From Cryptomeria japonica (lineage: Eukaryota; Streptophyta; Pinopsida; Cupressales; Cupressaceae), in NCBI RefSeq assembly GCF_030272615.1, contig NC_081414.1, positions 908,493,009 through 908,557,008 on the forward strand: 64,000 bases of DNA, written 5' to 3'. The translations under genes and the position numbers were made by a program. Position 1 is the stretch's first letter, and the number at the start of each line of letters is the position of its first letter. Positions 45,793-58,203 of this stretch are shown here, one piece after another. The notes below the pieces were generated by a model, which saw only the letters and a program-made list of their open reading frames with translations, was not told where the DNA came from and did not search any database.

Positions 45793-48700
45793 GAAGACCA
45801 AAAATTGCAAGAATTGGTTTCGAATATTGCAGGTTTGGACTTTCCTATAGTGACTAATATCTTGCATGCCTTGTTGCCGCAAGAATTGTCTTATTCTCAT
45901 TTTTCTGATATAAATTAGATTGATCTTACTATCAAGATAGAGGTGGAATTGAATAAATATTTCAACATCAATAAGAATATAACAGATACTCAAAAGGATA
46001 GCCTAGTGGACTTGCTGAAACTCCATAGAAATGCTTTTGCATGGGATTACAAGGATATGAATGTAATTGATCCAACAGTTTGTACTCATCATATTTACAT
46101 AAAGGATGAGTGTTTCCCCCTCAGAAAAACCTCAAAGAAGAGTCAACCCTACCTTGAAGGAGATAGTTAAAGAAGAATTGCAGAAATTGTTGAAAACTGG
46201 GTTTATCTATCCTATCTTTGATAGTCAATGGGCATCACCTTTGGTGATAGTTCCTAAAAAGGGAGGCAAATGGAGAGTATGTGTTGATTATAGAGCCTTG
46301 AACTTAGCGACAAGGTAGGATCATTTTCTACTACCATTTATGGATCAGGTATTGGATTCTCTTACTGGTAAGAGATATTTTTCATTCCTGGATGGAATTA
46401 GTGGCTATAATCAGATACAAATAGCTCCCGAGGATCAGGAGAAAACAACATTTACTTGCCCATGGGGCACGTATGCATATTATGTTCTTCCTTTTGGGTT
46501 GTGTAATGCTCCAGCCACTTTTCAAAGGGCAGTCATCAGTATTTTTTCTGATATTTCTCAAGATATTATGGAAATTTACATGGATGACTTTACAACTTAT
46601 GGCTCTGAATTTGATCAAGCATTAAGTAATTTGAAGAAAGTTTTGCAATGGTGTGAAGACTACAACTTGTCTCTAAACAGTGAGAAGTGTTTCATTATGA
46701 TGGAAGAAGGAATAGTCCTTGGTCATCATATATCTGTACAAGGCATACAAGTGGATCCAACAAAGATTGAGGTTATTTAGCATATTAATGACCCTGTGAA
46801 GCAGAAAGATGTCAGAAGTTTTCTTGGCCATGCTGGATACTATAGAAGGTTTATCAAAGATTTCAGCATAATTGCAAGTCCCTTATATTCACCGCTTACT
46901 AAAGATGTAGAATTTAAATAGACCTCAGTATGAAATGAAGCTTTTTTAAAGCTTAAGCATGCTTTGACTCAAGTACCAGTTCTCAAAGGACCAAATTGGT
47001 CTCTACCATTCCAAATCCATATTGATGCATCTAATTATGTTGTAGGAGCAGTGCTAGGAAAAAAAGTTGACAAGTTCGAAAATGCAATATATTATATCAA
47101 CAAGAATTTGCAAGGACTTTAATTGAATTATATAGTTACTGAAAAGGAAATGCTAGCTATCATATATGCCCTTAACAAGTTTAGGCACTATATTACAGGG
47201 TATCCCATATTTGTGAATACAGATCATACTGCAATTAGATATCTCATGAATAAGCCATCAATCACCAGTAGACTGGCTCGCTGGTTATTGTTGATGCAGG
47301 AATTTGATATCACAATTGTTGATAAGCTAGGGAAGTCTAATATTGTTGCAGATTATCTTTCACATCTTCAATTGCAGGAAGATTCTACAATAATAGATGA
47401 CACTTTTCTAGATGAGCATTTGTTTCTCATACAGGCTCATACTCCATGGTATGCTGATATTGCCAACTATTTAGCTGTAGCTAAGATGCCAATTTCTTTT
47501 TCCCCTAAGGAAAGAAGGTTGCTAGTCAAAAAAAGTTTTAACTTTTCATGGATTGCTGACTATCTATTTTATACTAGACCTGACCAAGTCATACGAAGAT
47601 GTGTTAGAGAAGATGAAACATATGACATCTTGCATGCATGTCATGATGAGCCATGTGGAGGACATTTTGCTACCAAAAGGACAACACTGAAAATACTCAA
47701 TATCAGATACTATTGGCCTACATTATACAGGGATGCAACTCAGTAAACAAGGAAATGTGATAGATGTTAGCGAATGGGCAGACCTACAAAATTTGATGAG
47801 ATGCCACTATATCCTCAAATATCTGTTACACCATTTGACAAGTGTGGATTAGATTTTGTTGGTCCCATTGATCCACCTTCTAATGGCAAATCCTATATCT
47901 TAGTATGTACAGACTATGTAACAAAATGGGTAGAAGCTAGAGCTATGCAACATGCAAGAGATAATAAGGTGGCTGAGTTTTTCTATGAAGAAATATTTAC
48001 AAGGTATGGAGTACCAAGGGAAATTGTCTCAGATCAAGGACCTCAATTTACATCAACATTGATAAAAGCTTTGGTCAATGAATACAATATAAGACATAGG
48101 AAATCTACTCCATATCATCCATAGTCTAATGGACAAGTAGAAGTTACCAATAGAGAGCTTGAGGCTATTCTTACAAAAATAGTGTCTATCCACAAGAAAG
48201 ATTGGTCTCATCGACTTTTAGAGGCAGTTTGGGCATATAGAACAACATGAAAAACACCAATTGGATTCACACCTTTTGAGATGGTTTATGGCAAAACAAC
48301 AATGATGCCTATTGAATTTGAGCATAAAACCTTGAGAACAGCTCTACAGCTGAATATGACATTGTCTGAAGCACAGAAGGAACACATTCAGCAATTAAAT
48401 GCTCTTGATGAATGGAGGAAGATAGTTGTTCAACAGACAAAATTGATTCAAAACCAAAGAGCAAGATGGCATGATAAATATATCAGAGAAAAGAAATTCA
48501 AAGTTGGTGACTAGGCACTCCTGTATGATTCCAGATATAAGGATGCTATGGGAAAAATCCAAACAAGGTGGTTAGGCCCTTATGAGGTAGAAGAATTTTT
48601 TCAGAATGGAGCAGTCCGTTTGTCCACAATAGATCCTGTTCGATTTAAACTCTTAGTGAATGGACACAGACTACGACTTTATCATAAGCCAACTAATAGA

Positions 48701-48862
48701 CAAGAGTTCCTATAGTAGTTTGCTCCCCAAAGTGAAATAAAAGTTCCTGTAGCAACTGCCAATGATTTGGTATCAATTCATGAGCTTCCTATTGCACTTG
48801 AGCATATTGATAAAGGTGATGTTCCTGCAGCCTCTGCAGTGAACTTATTCACCGTATCATAA
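45793..48862 (+). pseudogene. Element E reverse transcriptase, RNase H and integrase
   Basis: RT has FAWDYKDM, then (after a frameshift near 46110-46160) GFIYPIFDSQWASPLVIVPK, VCVDYRALN, GYNQIQIAPEDQEKTTF, PFGLCNAPATFQRA and YMDD (46577-46588). A single RNase H follows (IHIDASNYVVGAVL, TEKEMLAIIYALNKF, NTDHTAIRYL) with catalytic residues present. Integrase has H-H-C-C (HDEPCGGHFATKR ... CDRC) and the D-D-E core (GLDFVGPID, SDQGPQFT, GQVEVTNRELE). It ends at TAA 48860. Stops include TAG 46778, 47768 and 48122 at Gln positions (YHP-Q-SNGQ), TAG 46918 and 48512 and TGA 46930 and 48248 at Trp positions, and TAA 47120. Confidence 0.88.
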
Positions 48863-49318
48863 TAAAATATTACCATGGGAATATTGTTCTCCATACATAA
48901 AGTTCTATCCACTACATTCCATTCCACTTTCTTACCAGTCACTTCATTTCATTTAGCCATCATTTTCACCCAATTGCAAGTATGTGTATATTGTACTTTA
49001 TTTTAAGTATGCATTTATTAGTTCATTATGATTTTTATCCTATTTAAATCCACTCCAAACCCGAAATCTCATCAGCCTTTGTGGACACATGCTAGGTTAA
49101 GTTGGGGGGGGTACTTTATGGTCCTTTTTCCAATAAAATTTATTATCAGTATTTTTTTTATATCCCAAATTGATTTTCTAACTGACATTACTTATGATGA
49201 TTATTATTTCATGCAAGTGAATAATAAGGTCTGCCACCAAAATTAAGATATGTAGATTTTAGTTTTTTGTGAAATTGTCAAACATTTTGGTGAAGTTGCG
49301 GAAGTATCAGAGTAAAGG
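48863..49318. other. Spacer between element E pol and extra ORF
   Basis: AT-rich, no supported gene. A TTGGGGGGGG run near 49102 looks like an internal polypurine tract (compare TTGGGGGGCA before the 3' LTR at 51675). Confidence 0.5.
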
Positions 49319-51479
49319 ATGGGTGGTGAGCTAATTCACCATGAGCCAATGGTCCATGAAGGGTTGCTGCAGGATGTTGTCTATGAGCATTATTTCTGAA
49401 ACCACGACTGGTTGGATTATTTCTTAAAAATCAGGGATTACAACAATGAAATAGCTACGGAATTTATGCATTCCTTTGATGAAGGAGAAGCTGCAGTTAA
49501 AGGGTTGAGGGTAATTGCTACGGAGCAACGAATTGTAGAGGTCACAGGGTTGCTATAGGAAGGAGAACTCTTTCTAGAATCAAAAGACGCAAGGAGTGCT
49601 AGGGCAGAGTTCACAATTTCCACTGATAGACCCTTAATGATGGATAGACAAGGGACTAGAAGGGTTTCTTTACCAGCACATTGGCCTCAGGTAGCTTTGT
49701 ATGTTATGAAATATATTACATGTGAAGGGCAGTATTCAAATCTGCATTCACCACATTTTAAGTTACTTAGTCATCTACATCATGGCCGACGGGTTAATGT
49801 CCCAAATTTCTTGTACCATCTCATTTCTATAAGTGCTAAGGAGACTCAAAAATATGGAAATCTCTCTGTTAGCCATCATGGACTGGTTAAGTTGCTTGTA
49901 CAATGGTCCCTGAGAGATGTTTCACAAATGGAATGGGGTGTGTTTGAGGATATTCTGCAATTTAGGGTGGATGAAGCCCCTATTGCGAATAATCCGCCGG
50001 CTCAAGAAGAGATTGTTGCAAAAGATCTTTCTGGTGAAGATGAGGGTTTGCTGGTTGCTGAAGGAGCCACAATTATTATGGAAGAAAATATTGAAGCAGA
50101 GTCAATCAAAGATCAACCCTCTACTTCTCTTCAAAGAGATTCACCTATTTTGCAAAGGGAAGGAAACGAATTGAAAAAAGATGAATCAGATGAAGAATTT
50201 GTTATCCGGCCCCAGGAAATGCAGATTCCTCCTGTAGCCAAGAGGCATCGAACAAAAACAAAAACTCCTACAGCCATTTCAAAAGTGTATGTAAGAAGAA
50301 CAAGAAGGAGGACATAGAAGACTGAATCTATGAGTAATCCAGCAGAGGTTATTGTAGTAGAAACTTCAGAAGAATAAGATGTTGTAGAGAAAGAAATGCA
50401 AGAAAATCCTATAGAAGAGGAAATTCAAGAAAACCCTGCAGAAGAAGAAATCCAAGAAGAAATTCAAGAGGAAGTTGTAATGGATAAGCTAGCAAATCTT
50501 GCTTCTGTGGCATTGCAATGTGAAGAGATTGTTGAAGATGTTCTACAGCAACCTGAAGAAAATGTGGGAGATATGTCAACTTAGAATGAGGAGTTTATTG
50601 AAGAAATTCTATGGTCTAAGGTAGGACCTATTAGACCTCCTTTATCCCTAAGTAGTTTATCAATTTCTTTAACATTTTTTTAGGCAATGGGAAATAGAGA
50701 AGGATAGGTTGCAGGGGATAATTAATAAGCAGCAAAAAGAGATTGAAAAGAAAGATAATAGAATTAAGGAATTAGAAGCTAAGGTAGAAGAGATTTATGG
50801 TATGGTTCCTGAGATGATGTAGTGTAGGGCACCCCCAAGAAATTATGCAGTACATTTGAAAGAGCGGTATCTGAATTTCAAACTAAACCGCATTGTTAGG
50901 GACCTTAATCCATCCTTGGAAACACCTGAGGAATTCTATCATGCTTATCAAACCTCTCCACATGCTGTAAGGAATTTTTTATGTGAATTATATTTACATA
51001 ACTATGTTGTACCCCAAGACAGAGAATGGAATCCTTTATTGTACATTGGAGATATCCATCTCAGAGCTTTAATGTCATGGATCCAAAATGAGATGATCAT
51101 AGGACCACAAGCTAGGGAGTTTGAAAAATTAGAGGTTGACTGTCCATTACCATTGAGAAGGGAATCAAAAGCACCCAGGGTTCTGTATTATGACTAGCAA
51201 AAGTTGCTAATAAGAGATGACGTTAGTAAAATAGTACTTCCAATGAGAGAGGAAGTCTATCAAGCGTATGAGTATTTGGTTCAGACCCACATGACAACCG
51301 TACTAGAAGGGTTAACTCAACGCTGGAATAATCTACTAGATCATTTAAAATTGGAAGAACCTTACTCATTACATAATTTTCATGCAGCCATACAAAGAGC
51401 CTCCAGATACATACAGCTAGGTAGGGAGAAAGCCAACAACTGGTTGCCATTGATCTTTCAGCCTCCGATCCTTATGTGA
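49319..51479 (+). pseudogene. Element E extra ORF in env position, unknown function
   Basis: ATG 49319 (MGGELIHHEP) opens a frame to about 50640, with TAG/TGA-type interruptions near 49397, 49556, 50317, 50378 and 50582. After a frameshift near 50700 it continues to TGA 51477. N-terminal motif DYNNEIATEFMHSFDEGEA and HFKLLSHLHHGRRVNVPNF are preserved. The middle is an acidic Glu/Gln-rich repeat (EENPIEEEIQ-like, 50390-50470). The C-terminal part has LYLHNYVVPQDREWNP. Athila elements often have an env-like ORF here, but no signal peptide or transmembrane segment is visible, so an envelope role is not supported. Confidence 0.6.
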
Positions 51480-51670
51480 CCACTTTTGGTATGCCAACCA
51501 ACATAACAGAATTATGATGCAGTTGTAGAAGAAACAAATAGATGGTCCAGGTTGAAGAAAATGAAAGGATTTAACTGGAATTGCCTTCCAAGGAAACCAG
51601 ATAGGACACGATTTCAGAGTTTCAGCAAAAATCAGAAATTTTCCTTTTGCTGCAGGAGAAACAAACCCTT

Positions 51671-51684
51671 AAAGTTGGGGGGCA
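51671..51684 (+). other. Element E polypurine tract
   Basis: AAAGTTGGGGGGCA immediately precedes the 3' LTR start at 51685. Confidence 0.7.
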
Positions 51685-52917
51685 TGATAAGTCGATTCTT
51701 TGACATGTTTTTTATCATGACTCTTAGGTTTTTTGGCATCTTTTGGGTTGCATTGTGATAGTAAAGTATTGTAAATTGACTATATGTAATCCATGTTTTA
51801 AAACTGAACTTATGAAATCATGTTTGAACTTTGTCGGTTAATTCCTGCAGCCATGCCAATTTATTCCTGCAGCCAAATGATTTGTCCCTATGATATGTGG
51901 ATTATTTAGAATAATGTCATATGTGAGTTAATGAATGTATTAATTGAGTAAGATACATATGCATGTCCTTGTATGTTGTTTTTGTTTTAGTGCAGATAAT
52001 AATTGATGCTGCGGTGGATGATTTTCTTTCATGCCTAAGGACTGGAGAATCGCGTTCAGATAACTGGAGGTCAAACTAAAGGGGATTCGAGCAAGCGCAA
52101 TGTATGGCATAATCAGAGAAGTTATACTTCACCATGGGAGTTTAACTTTGGTCCATATTGAATTTGCAAAATATTGCTTTGGCATGCAAAGACTGTGGTT
52201 CGGTTTTAGGATCCACGGTTCCTGCAGCCAAACCCTCAGTTATCTCCTTCATCTAACAATTATCTGCCTCTTCTTCTGGGCATAACTTGAGTTGTCCATT
52301 GTAGTTGATCTTTTCTTTATAATAAACTCTTCCTTCTTTCTTTGAGTTAGACAAGATGGAAAGGAATTGAGTAGAGTTTTTACAAGCATTCTGAATTTTC
52401 TCTTTTAGAATATGTAATCATTTTTAAGAAGAAATGAATAAAGAATATGTTGTTCTGATCTGTTAATAGTACTTTGCTAGAAGTTTGATATCACTCATCC
52501 AAGGGGGCCCACTTGGCGAGTGATCCTGTGTTTATGATAATTGAAGTTAGTTTTTACTTTGTTGCAGTAGAAGTTCATGACTAGATTGTTCCTACAGCCA
52601 AGACAGAATGGTGTGATTTCTGTTATTTTCATTAGATCATTTCAGTAGTGTTTTGTGAAGCTTTCATGTAGCCTTTTATGATTTCCATTCCTGCCTTTCC
52701 TTTCTGCATAATGTTAGTTACTGCAGTAATGCAGAATAATCATTTAAGGAGCTTAGTGCATATATATTGTAGACCCATTTCAAGTTTTACATTCCTAGAT
52801 TGATAAGTAAATGAACACAAGCCATGAAAATAATAAACTCTCCCATATGAATGTCCAAACTTCGGATTGAGATTTCAATTAGAGGTATTCTTATTATCAT
52901 TATAGTTAGGGTAGACA
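51685..52917 (+). repeat. Element E 3' LTR
   Basis: Exactly the length of the 5' LTR, with no net indel. It carries the same four TTCCTGCAGCCAA-like motifs with scattered C/T differences. The flank AATTG closes the TSD. Confidence 0.92.
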
Positions 52918-52922
52918 AATTG

Positions 52923-54086
52923 TAGCTTCTGCTCATCTGCTACTAATAGGCTTTTAGTTGGTTGTATGCAGCGTGCCGCATTTCATCAAGTAGTTCCAAG
53001 TCTTGAAGATGGGAGACTCAATATGCTTCATCATCTATCAGATTGTGCAAAGAGACTTGTAGAGATGGTATTTCAACCTCAATAGGCAACATGGCTTATT
53101 CTCCATAAACCAGTGAGTAGGGAGTTGCGCCTGTAGGGGTTTGAATGCTAGTTCGATACACCCATAGTGTTGGATTTAATCGAATGTGCCAATCACGACC
53201 AGAATCATTGATTGTCTTTTTAAGGATCCTCAATATGTTCTTGTTTGAAGCTTTCACTTGACCATTGCCTTGCAGGTAATAGGGGTGGAAAAGCAGTGTT
53301 GGATGTGAAACCTCTCACAAAGTTCACAAACATCCTGATTTCGTTATCTGTGATGATGGACATAGGTACACCATACCGACAGATGATGTAATTAAGGATG
53401 AATGAGGTGATCTTCTTGCTAGTGAGTTGGGTAAGTGGAACAACTTTGATCCACTTTGTGAAGTATTCGGTGGTGGTAATGATAAATTTATGGCCATTGG
53501 ATGAAGATGGATGAATTTTATCCACAAGGTCAAGTTCCCATTGACGAAAGGGCCATGGTGTTGTGATTGGTTGCAATTCCTATGCTAGGGCATGTATTAG
53601 GTCTCCGTGAACTTGGCACTTCTTACACTTTCTGACAAAATATTAGGAGTTGTTTTCCATGGAGGGCCAATAGTATCCAACGCACATGATTTTCTTTGCT
53701 AGGGAAGGACTGCTTGAGTGAGCCCCACAAATTCCTTCATGTATCTCTTCCAAGGCCTTTTTTTTCTCATCTTGTTCCAAACATCGAAGGAGAGTACCAT
53801 TAAGACTTCGCCTATATAGGGTTTTGACAATGATGGTGTATCAAGCAGTTTGGCGGATGAAGGTTTTTTGTTGGTTATTTGATTGGTTGGGAGGAAGTGT
53901 GTGATCATGGAGGTAAGTGAAGAACTCACCGTACCATGGGGATTCTAAACTAACAAGGCAACATATCATTTCAGTTTCAAGGATATCATATGCAGGGATC
54001 CAAAGTTGTTCTACCAAGAACTCGTAGTGTGTTGAATTTTGCGGAAGATCCAGGAGAGATGTAATTGTCGCCATTGTGTTGGTAGC
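52923..54086 (-). pseudogene. Element D integrase, N-terminal and core part
   Basis: Reading down the minus strand: linker, then a zinc-domain remnant (VRKCKKCQVHGDLIH near 53650-53600), the core WELDLVDKIHP (first Asp, about 53540), TEYFTKWIKVVPL and IITDNE (second Asp, about 53350). The GNGQVKASNKN block near 53260 has Lys where the catalytic Glu should be, fitting GAA-to-AAA. Then TPTGATPYSLVYGE follows and the frame is cut at 52923 by element E. Frameshifts lie near 53840, 53690 and 53290. The gene continues at 34871. Confidence 0.8.
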
Positions 54087-54518
54087 TCAATTCTGATCTC
54101 TGGGTACTTGCTCAAATGTGATAGTTGTAAATGATTCTTTGCAACTATCCACCATCCTTTTATATAGCATGAGCTTATCATCCTTAGTTTGGTATTCATC
54201 GGTGACTTTTCGGATGACTAGATGAGAATCTCCATATACCTGTAGCTCTTTTAGATGCCATTGTATAGCCACTCGAAGCCCTATGATCAAGGCCTCATAT
54301 TCTGCTATATTATTGGTGCATGGGAAAGTGAGCCTGTATGATTTTGGGATGCTATCACCTTGAGGTGTGATAAAAAGAGTACCTGGCCCTGAGCCATGTC
54401 TAGTATATGAGCCATCAAAATATAGCTTCCAAGGCTGTGTAGCTATGATCATGAAGATCTCCTTATCTGGAAAGTTGGAAACAAGAGGATGGTCACTTGC
54501 GAGGGGTGCATCAGTCAA
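54087..54518 (-). pseudogene. Element D archaeal-type RNase H (aRNH), downstream of RNase H
   Basis: LYFDGSYTRHGSGPG, CTNNIAEYEALIIGLRVA and YGDSHLVIRKV carry the D-E-D residues of archaeal-type RNase H. It follows the standard RNase H and precedes integrase, the normal Tat arrangement. The segment is open over 143 codons. Confidence 0.85.
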
Positions 54519-55944
54519 CTGATCTATAATAACCTACCCCTTGATAGCCTTGCGGTCCACATACTATATCAAATTCACCTAAGATCATAACCCATTTGGC
54601 CAAGCGGCCTGTCAATGCTACCTTGCTGAGTAGGTACTTGAGTGGATCTATTTCGACAATGAGTTGTACCTTGTGGGTTAACATGTAGTGCCTCAATTTG
54701 GTGGCTGACAAGATAACTGCTAGGCAAGCTTGCTCAATAGGTGTGTAATTGAGTTTATAGTCTACCAATGTGTGAGAGATATAGTATACAACACATTCTT
54801 TTCCTTCTACATTATGTTGTTCTAGTAGTACTCCTAATGCCGTATTTGTAGCTGAAATATATGGCAATAGAGGTTTGCTTGGATTTGGTGGAATCAACAA
54901 GGGTGTGTGCATTAGGTAGTCCTTAAGCATTTAGAATGGTTGCTGGCACTTTGTATCCCATTCAAAGTAGATATTCTTGTGTAACAGATGTGTGAAGGGA
55001 TGACACTAATCAGCCAATTATGCAATGAATTTCTAAATTGATTGTAGTCTCCCTTGTAGTGTCCTTAACTGACTAATGTTCTTTGGAGGTGGCATGTCCA
55101 TGATTGCTTTAACTTTCACTGGATCTACTTCAATGACTTTTCTTGAGATAATGTATCCTAAGAGCTTCCCGGAGGTTAATCCAAAGACACATTTCTTTGG
55201 ATTGAGATGAACATGATATTGGTCTAATCTATCAAATATTTGACCCAGTATTGCCAAATGACCATCTCTTGTTAATGATTTAGCTAGTAAATCATCGACA
55301 TAATCCTCCATTATGGTGTGCATCATATCATTAAAGATGGTAGTCATAGCTCTTTGATAGGTTTTCTCTGCATTCTTTAGACCAAATGGCATCACATTCC
55401 AACAATATGTTCCCCATGTGCATGTGAAAGCAGTTTTATGTTGATCCTCTACAGCAATCTTAATCTGGTTGTACCCTGAAAAGCCATGCATAAGAGAAAG
55501 CATTGCATGACCCGCCATTAGATCAACAATCATGTCGATGTTTGGTAAGGGGAATTCATCTTTAGGGCATGCCTTGTTCAAATCTCTGAAGTCTATACAT
55601 ATATGGATGCCCCCATTAGGCTTACCAACAAGTACAATATTGGAGATCCAATCTACATAATTGATTGGTCTGATGAAACCAACATCCAAGATCTTTTTGA
55701 GTTTCGCTTTGACAAGAACAACAATCTATAGGTGCATATTTTTGAGCTTTTGTTTGATCAATTCAGCTCCTTCTACCATGGTTAGGTGATGCATGACCAA
55801 ATCGGGATCTAAGCCAGGCATGTCTGTATAAGACCATGCGAAGTTGATTTGACACTTCTGGAAGAATTCAACAAATTTTGGTTGTTCATCTGGAGTTAAT
55901 AGAGATGCCAAATGTATTTGCTGAGGAGTCTCAGGGGTCCCCAC
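54511..55944 (-). pseudogene. Element D reverse transcriptase and RNase H
   Basis: FAWSYTDMPGLDPDLVMHHL (55944-55726) is followed after a frameshift by RPINYVDWISNIVLVGKPN, ICIDFRDLNKACPKD, FPLPNIDMIVD, GYNQIKIA, MPFGLKNAEKTYQRAM, the catalytic YVDD (55291-55302) and HLNPKKCVFG. The RNase H (54930-54511) has YISATNTALGVLL in place of the D-A-S box, CVVYYISHTL and RHYMLTHKVQLIVEIDP, and appears catalytically degenerate. Stops separate 55033 from 54930. Confidence 0.85.
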
Positions 55945-57266
55945 ATTGAATTCTTTTGTTTCTTTGATTAGAATCGTCGATCTCTCTTGATTTGTACTAG
56001 AGGGGAGGATGTCAAACCTTTCATCTGCAAGCGCCTCAGAGAGGTTTTAACCTTTGGATGCACTCTTTATTTTGGGATCAACAAGTGCCACTATGTGGTT
56101 TTCACTAGAGGATCCATGTTTTATTATGATTTTTTTGTAGTTGAAAGGTTTGGCATCTGCCCCAAAGTATGTTGCGCTATTAAGTTTGATGGAAAACCCA
56201 GCTTTATGATCCTCACTTGGTATGTTATCCTATATTTATAAAAAGTCTATGAGAGCCTCATCATTTTGGAAGTGATCAAGACATGGGGGAATTTGGTTGG
56301 TTCCAGTTGATGGATGATAGGCATGACCTCATTGATTGAGTTGAGTTCAAAGAAGCCATCAGTGAGGGGTAATATAGATGAGTGAAGATCGTCGATGCTA
56401 CTCTTCTTGTCAGATTCTGGTGTAGGATTTGACATAGGGCCTCTGGAAGTTGTTTCTTGATCAAGAACCCAAAAGGTTTTAATCCATGCCTCTCCATAAA
56501 CTAGGATATCTTTATGAGGTGGTGGAGATGATTTGTCTTCCTCGTCTGAAGTATCTAGATTCATTGAATCCCATTCCCACTCATATGAGCTTGTCTCTGA
56601 ATCACTCTCTAACATCCGATTACTGTACCATGCTGGGATGTCTTTTGAATTGAAGAGTCTATTGGTCACAGGTTTATGCACTTTTGGAGGTGGGATTTAT
56701 CGTGCTGCTGATGGGGTTATCGATGTTGTTGATGCTTCTGCTAGGAGTATCAGTGCTATTGGTATAGTTGGTGCTACTGATGCTACTGATGGGATTATTG
56801 GTGTTGTTGATGCTAGTGATGGCTTTGATGCTACTGATGGGGTTATTGGTGTTGTTGATGCTAGTGATGGCTTTGATGCTACTGATGGGATTATTAGTTT
56901 TGTGGGTGCAGTTGGTGCTACTGATGCTACTAATGGGATTATCAATTTTGTTGGTGCAGTTGGTGTTGTTGGTGCCGCAGAGATAATCAAGGATGGCCTC
57001 TTTGGAGTAACTAGCTGATAAATGGGTTTGCTAGGTTTTCCTTTAAATCTAAACTTAGGAAGATATTCCTTTTAAAAACCTACTCCAGTTTTATCTTTGG
57101 GTTTCAACTGAGGTTGTAAGGGCTCGTTTCATCCTTGTTTGCAATGTCCCAAAGCACTCTGGCCATCATAGCCCATTCTTTGCATGATAGTGAGGCCTTT
57201 GCCATATTTATCAATGGGAAGCTTGGCCTTTGGGCTTTCTTTGTTGATATGGTCCTTGTAGATCCA
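55945..57266 (-). pseudogene. Element D protease-RT linker with 48-bp minisatellite
   Basis: The polyprotein linker is acidic and Ser-rich (SDSETSSYEWEWDSMN near 56600) and contains, at about 56700-56990, a Pro/Ser/Thr/Ala-rich segment encoded by tandem 48-bp units (SLASTTPITPSVASKP). The units expand without breaking the minus frame. The plus strand also stays open there, but that is a by-product of the repeat. Confidence 0.65.
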
Positions 57267-58203
57267 TTATGCCAAGTCCTCATCCATGGTTTCCTCTTCC
57301 TGACTTTTACCAGGGATGAATTGTGCCAAAGTGCATGCTCTCTTAGCTAGTGGTGCTTGAAGAAAATTTTGAGGTTTGCCATGAGTTCTAGGGGATGTGA
57401 GTAACTGTCCAACACAAAAGAGTTGGCTAAGATTATATTCCCTGGGACCTTCCTCAGCCATTTTTATTTTCAACTTCTCTTGCTTTGGTATAGGGGTGAT
57501 TGAGATGGAAAGAGAGGCTAGATTAACATATGATTTGGAAGGGATGGCTTCTTTGTTGTTAGGTACGGTGATCTCTGGTTGATGGTTAATATTGTTACAA
57601 TATGTAAATGGATTTTCATCGCTAAGGATTGTGATATCTACACCGTTATGGGGAAACTTGATACATTGGTGATAGGTGGATGGAATGGCTTGCATGGCAT
57701 GTATCCAAGGTCTTCCTAACAAGAGATTATATGGAAAAGGAAGGTCTAGAACTTGGTAGATTATATGCTTCACCACTAGCCCCACTCTAATAGGTAATAC
57801 AACTCCTTTGGAAGAACGCTCTACATCATCATAGGCTTTAATGGTTATCTTTTTGCTGGCATCCACCGATTCTATGACATAACCCAGTGTTGTGACCAAC
57901 TACAAGGTGCATATATTCAAGCCGGCTCCATTGTCAATCAAGACTTGCTTGATTCTATGTTGGTTTACAAATCCTTCAATGTGAAGAGATGCATTATGTG
58001 GTTGTTGGAAGGAAGCGTTATCACTTTCAGAAAAAAGTGAGGCATGGTGATGACTTGAGACTACCAACCATGGCTTGAAATTGATTTGTGTTGAGGTTGG
58101 CGGGGACTGATGCTTCTTGGAGAGCTTGATCCAAGATTGTTTTATGTGAGGGGGATAAGCATAAAAGCTCTAATATGGATATAAGGGAAGGTGTTTTATC
58201 CAA
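57267..58203 (-). pseudogene. Element D protease
   Basis: On the minus strand VLIDNGAGLNICTL (near 57950-57910) is the active site (D-N-G-A). A TAG follows at a likely Gln, then VGLVVKHIIYQVLDLPFPYN and LLLGRPWIHAMQAIPSTYHQ (57720-57660), the typical C-terminal half of Tat proteases. The Asp is present. The region 57960-58200 is linker in broken frame. Confidence 0.8.

Larger units (their letters stand above)
34872..52917 (+). mobile_element. Element E: 18-kb Athila-like Ty3/gypsy retrotransposon
   Basis: LTRs 34872-36104 and 51685-52917 are exactly the same length (1,233 bp), begin TGATAAG and end GTAGACA. Flanks GATTG (34867-34871) and AATTG (52918-52922) are a 5-bp TSD with one transition. 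The PBS after the 5' LTR is tRNA-Asp type. Order is gag, protease, RT with YMDD, one RNase H, integrase, then an extra ORF before the PPT. The DLGA-type protease site, MEVFMDDF-like RT site and PFPHRLK linker are Athila hallmarks. Without nested element F (7,027 bp plus TSD) the element is about 11.0 kb. About ten differences occur in the first 240 bp of the LTRs, mostly transitions. Confidence 0.92.

Noticed and set aside
56533-57018. 161-codon plus-strand frame with DASDGFDATDG repeats
   Set aside because: It is the reverse strand of the 48-bp minisatellite inside element D's minus-strand polyprotein.
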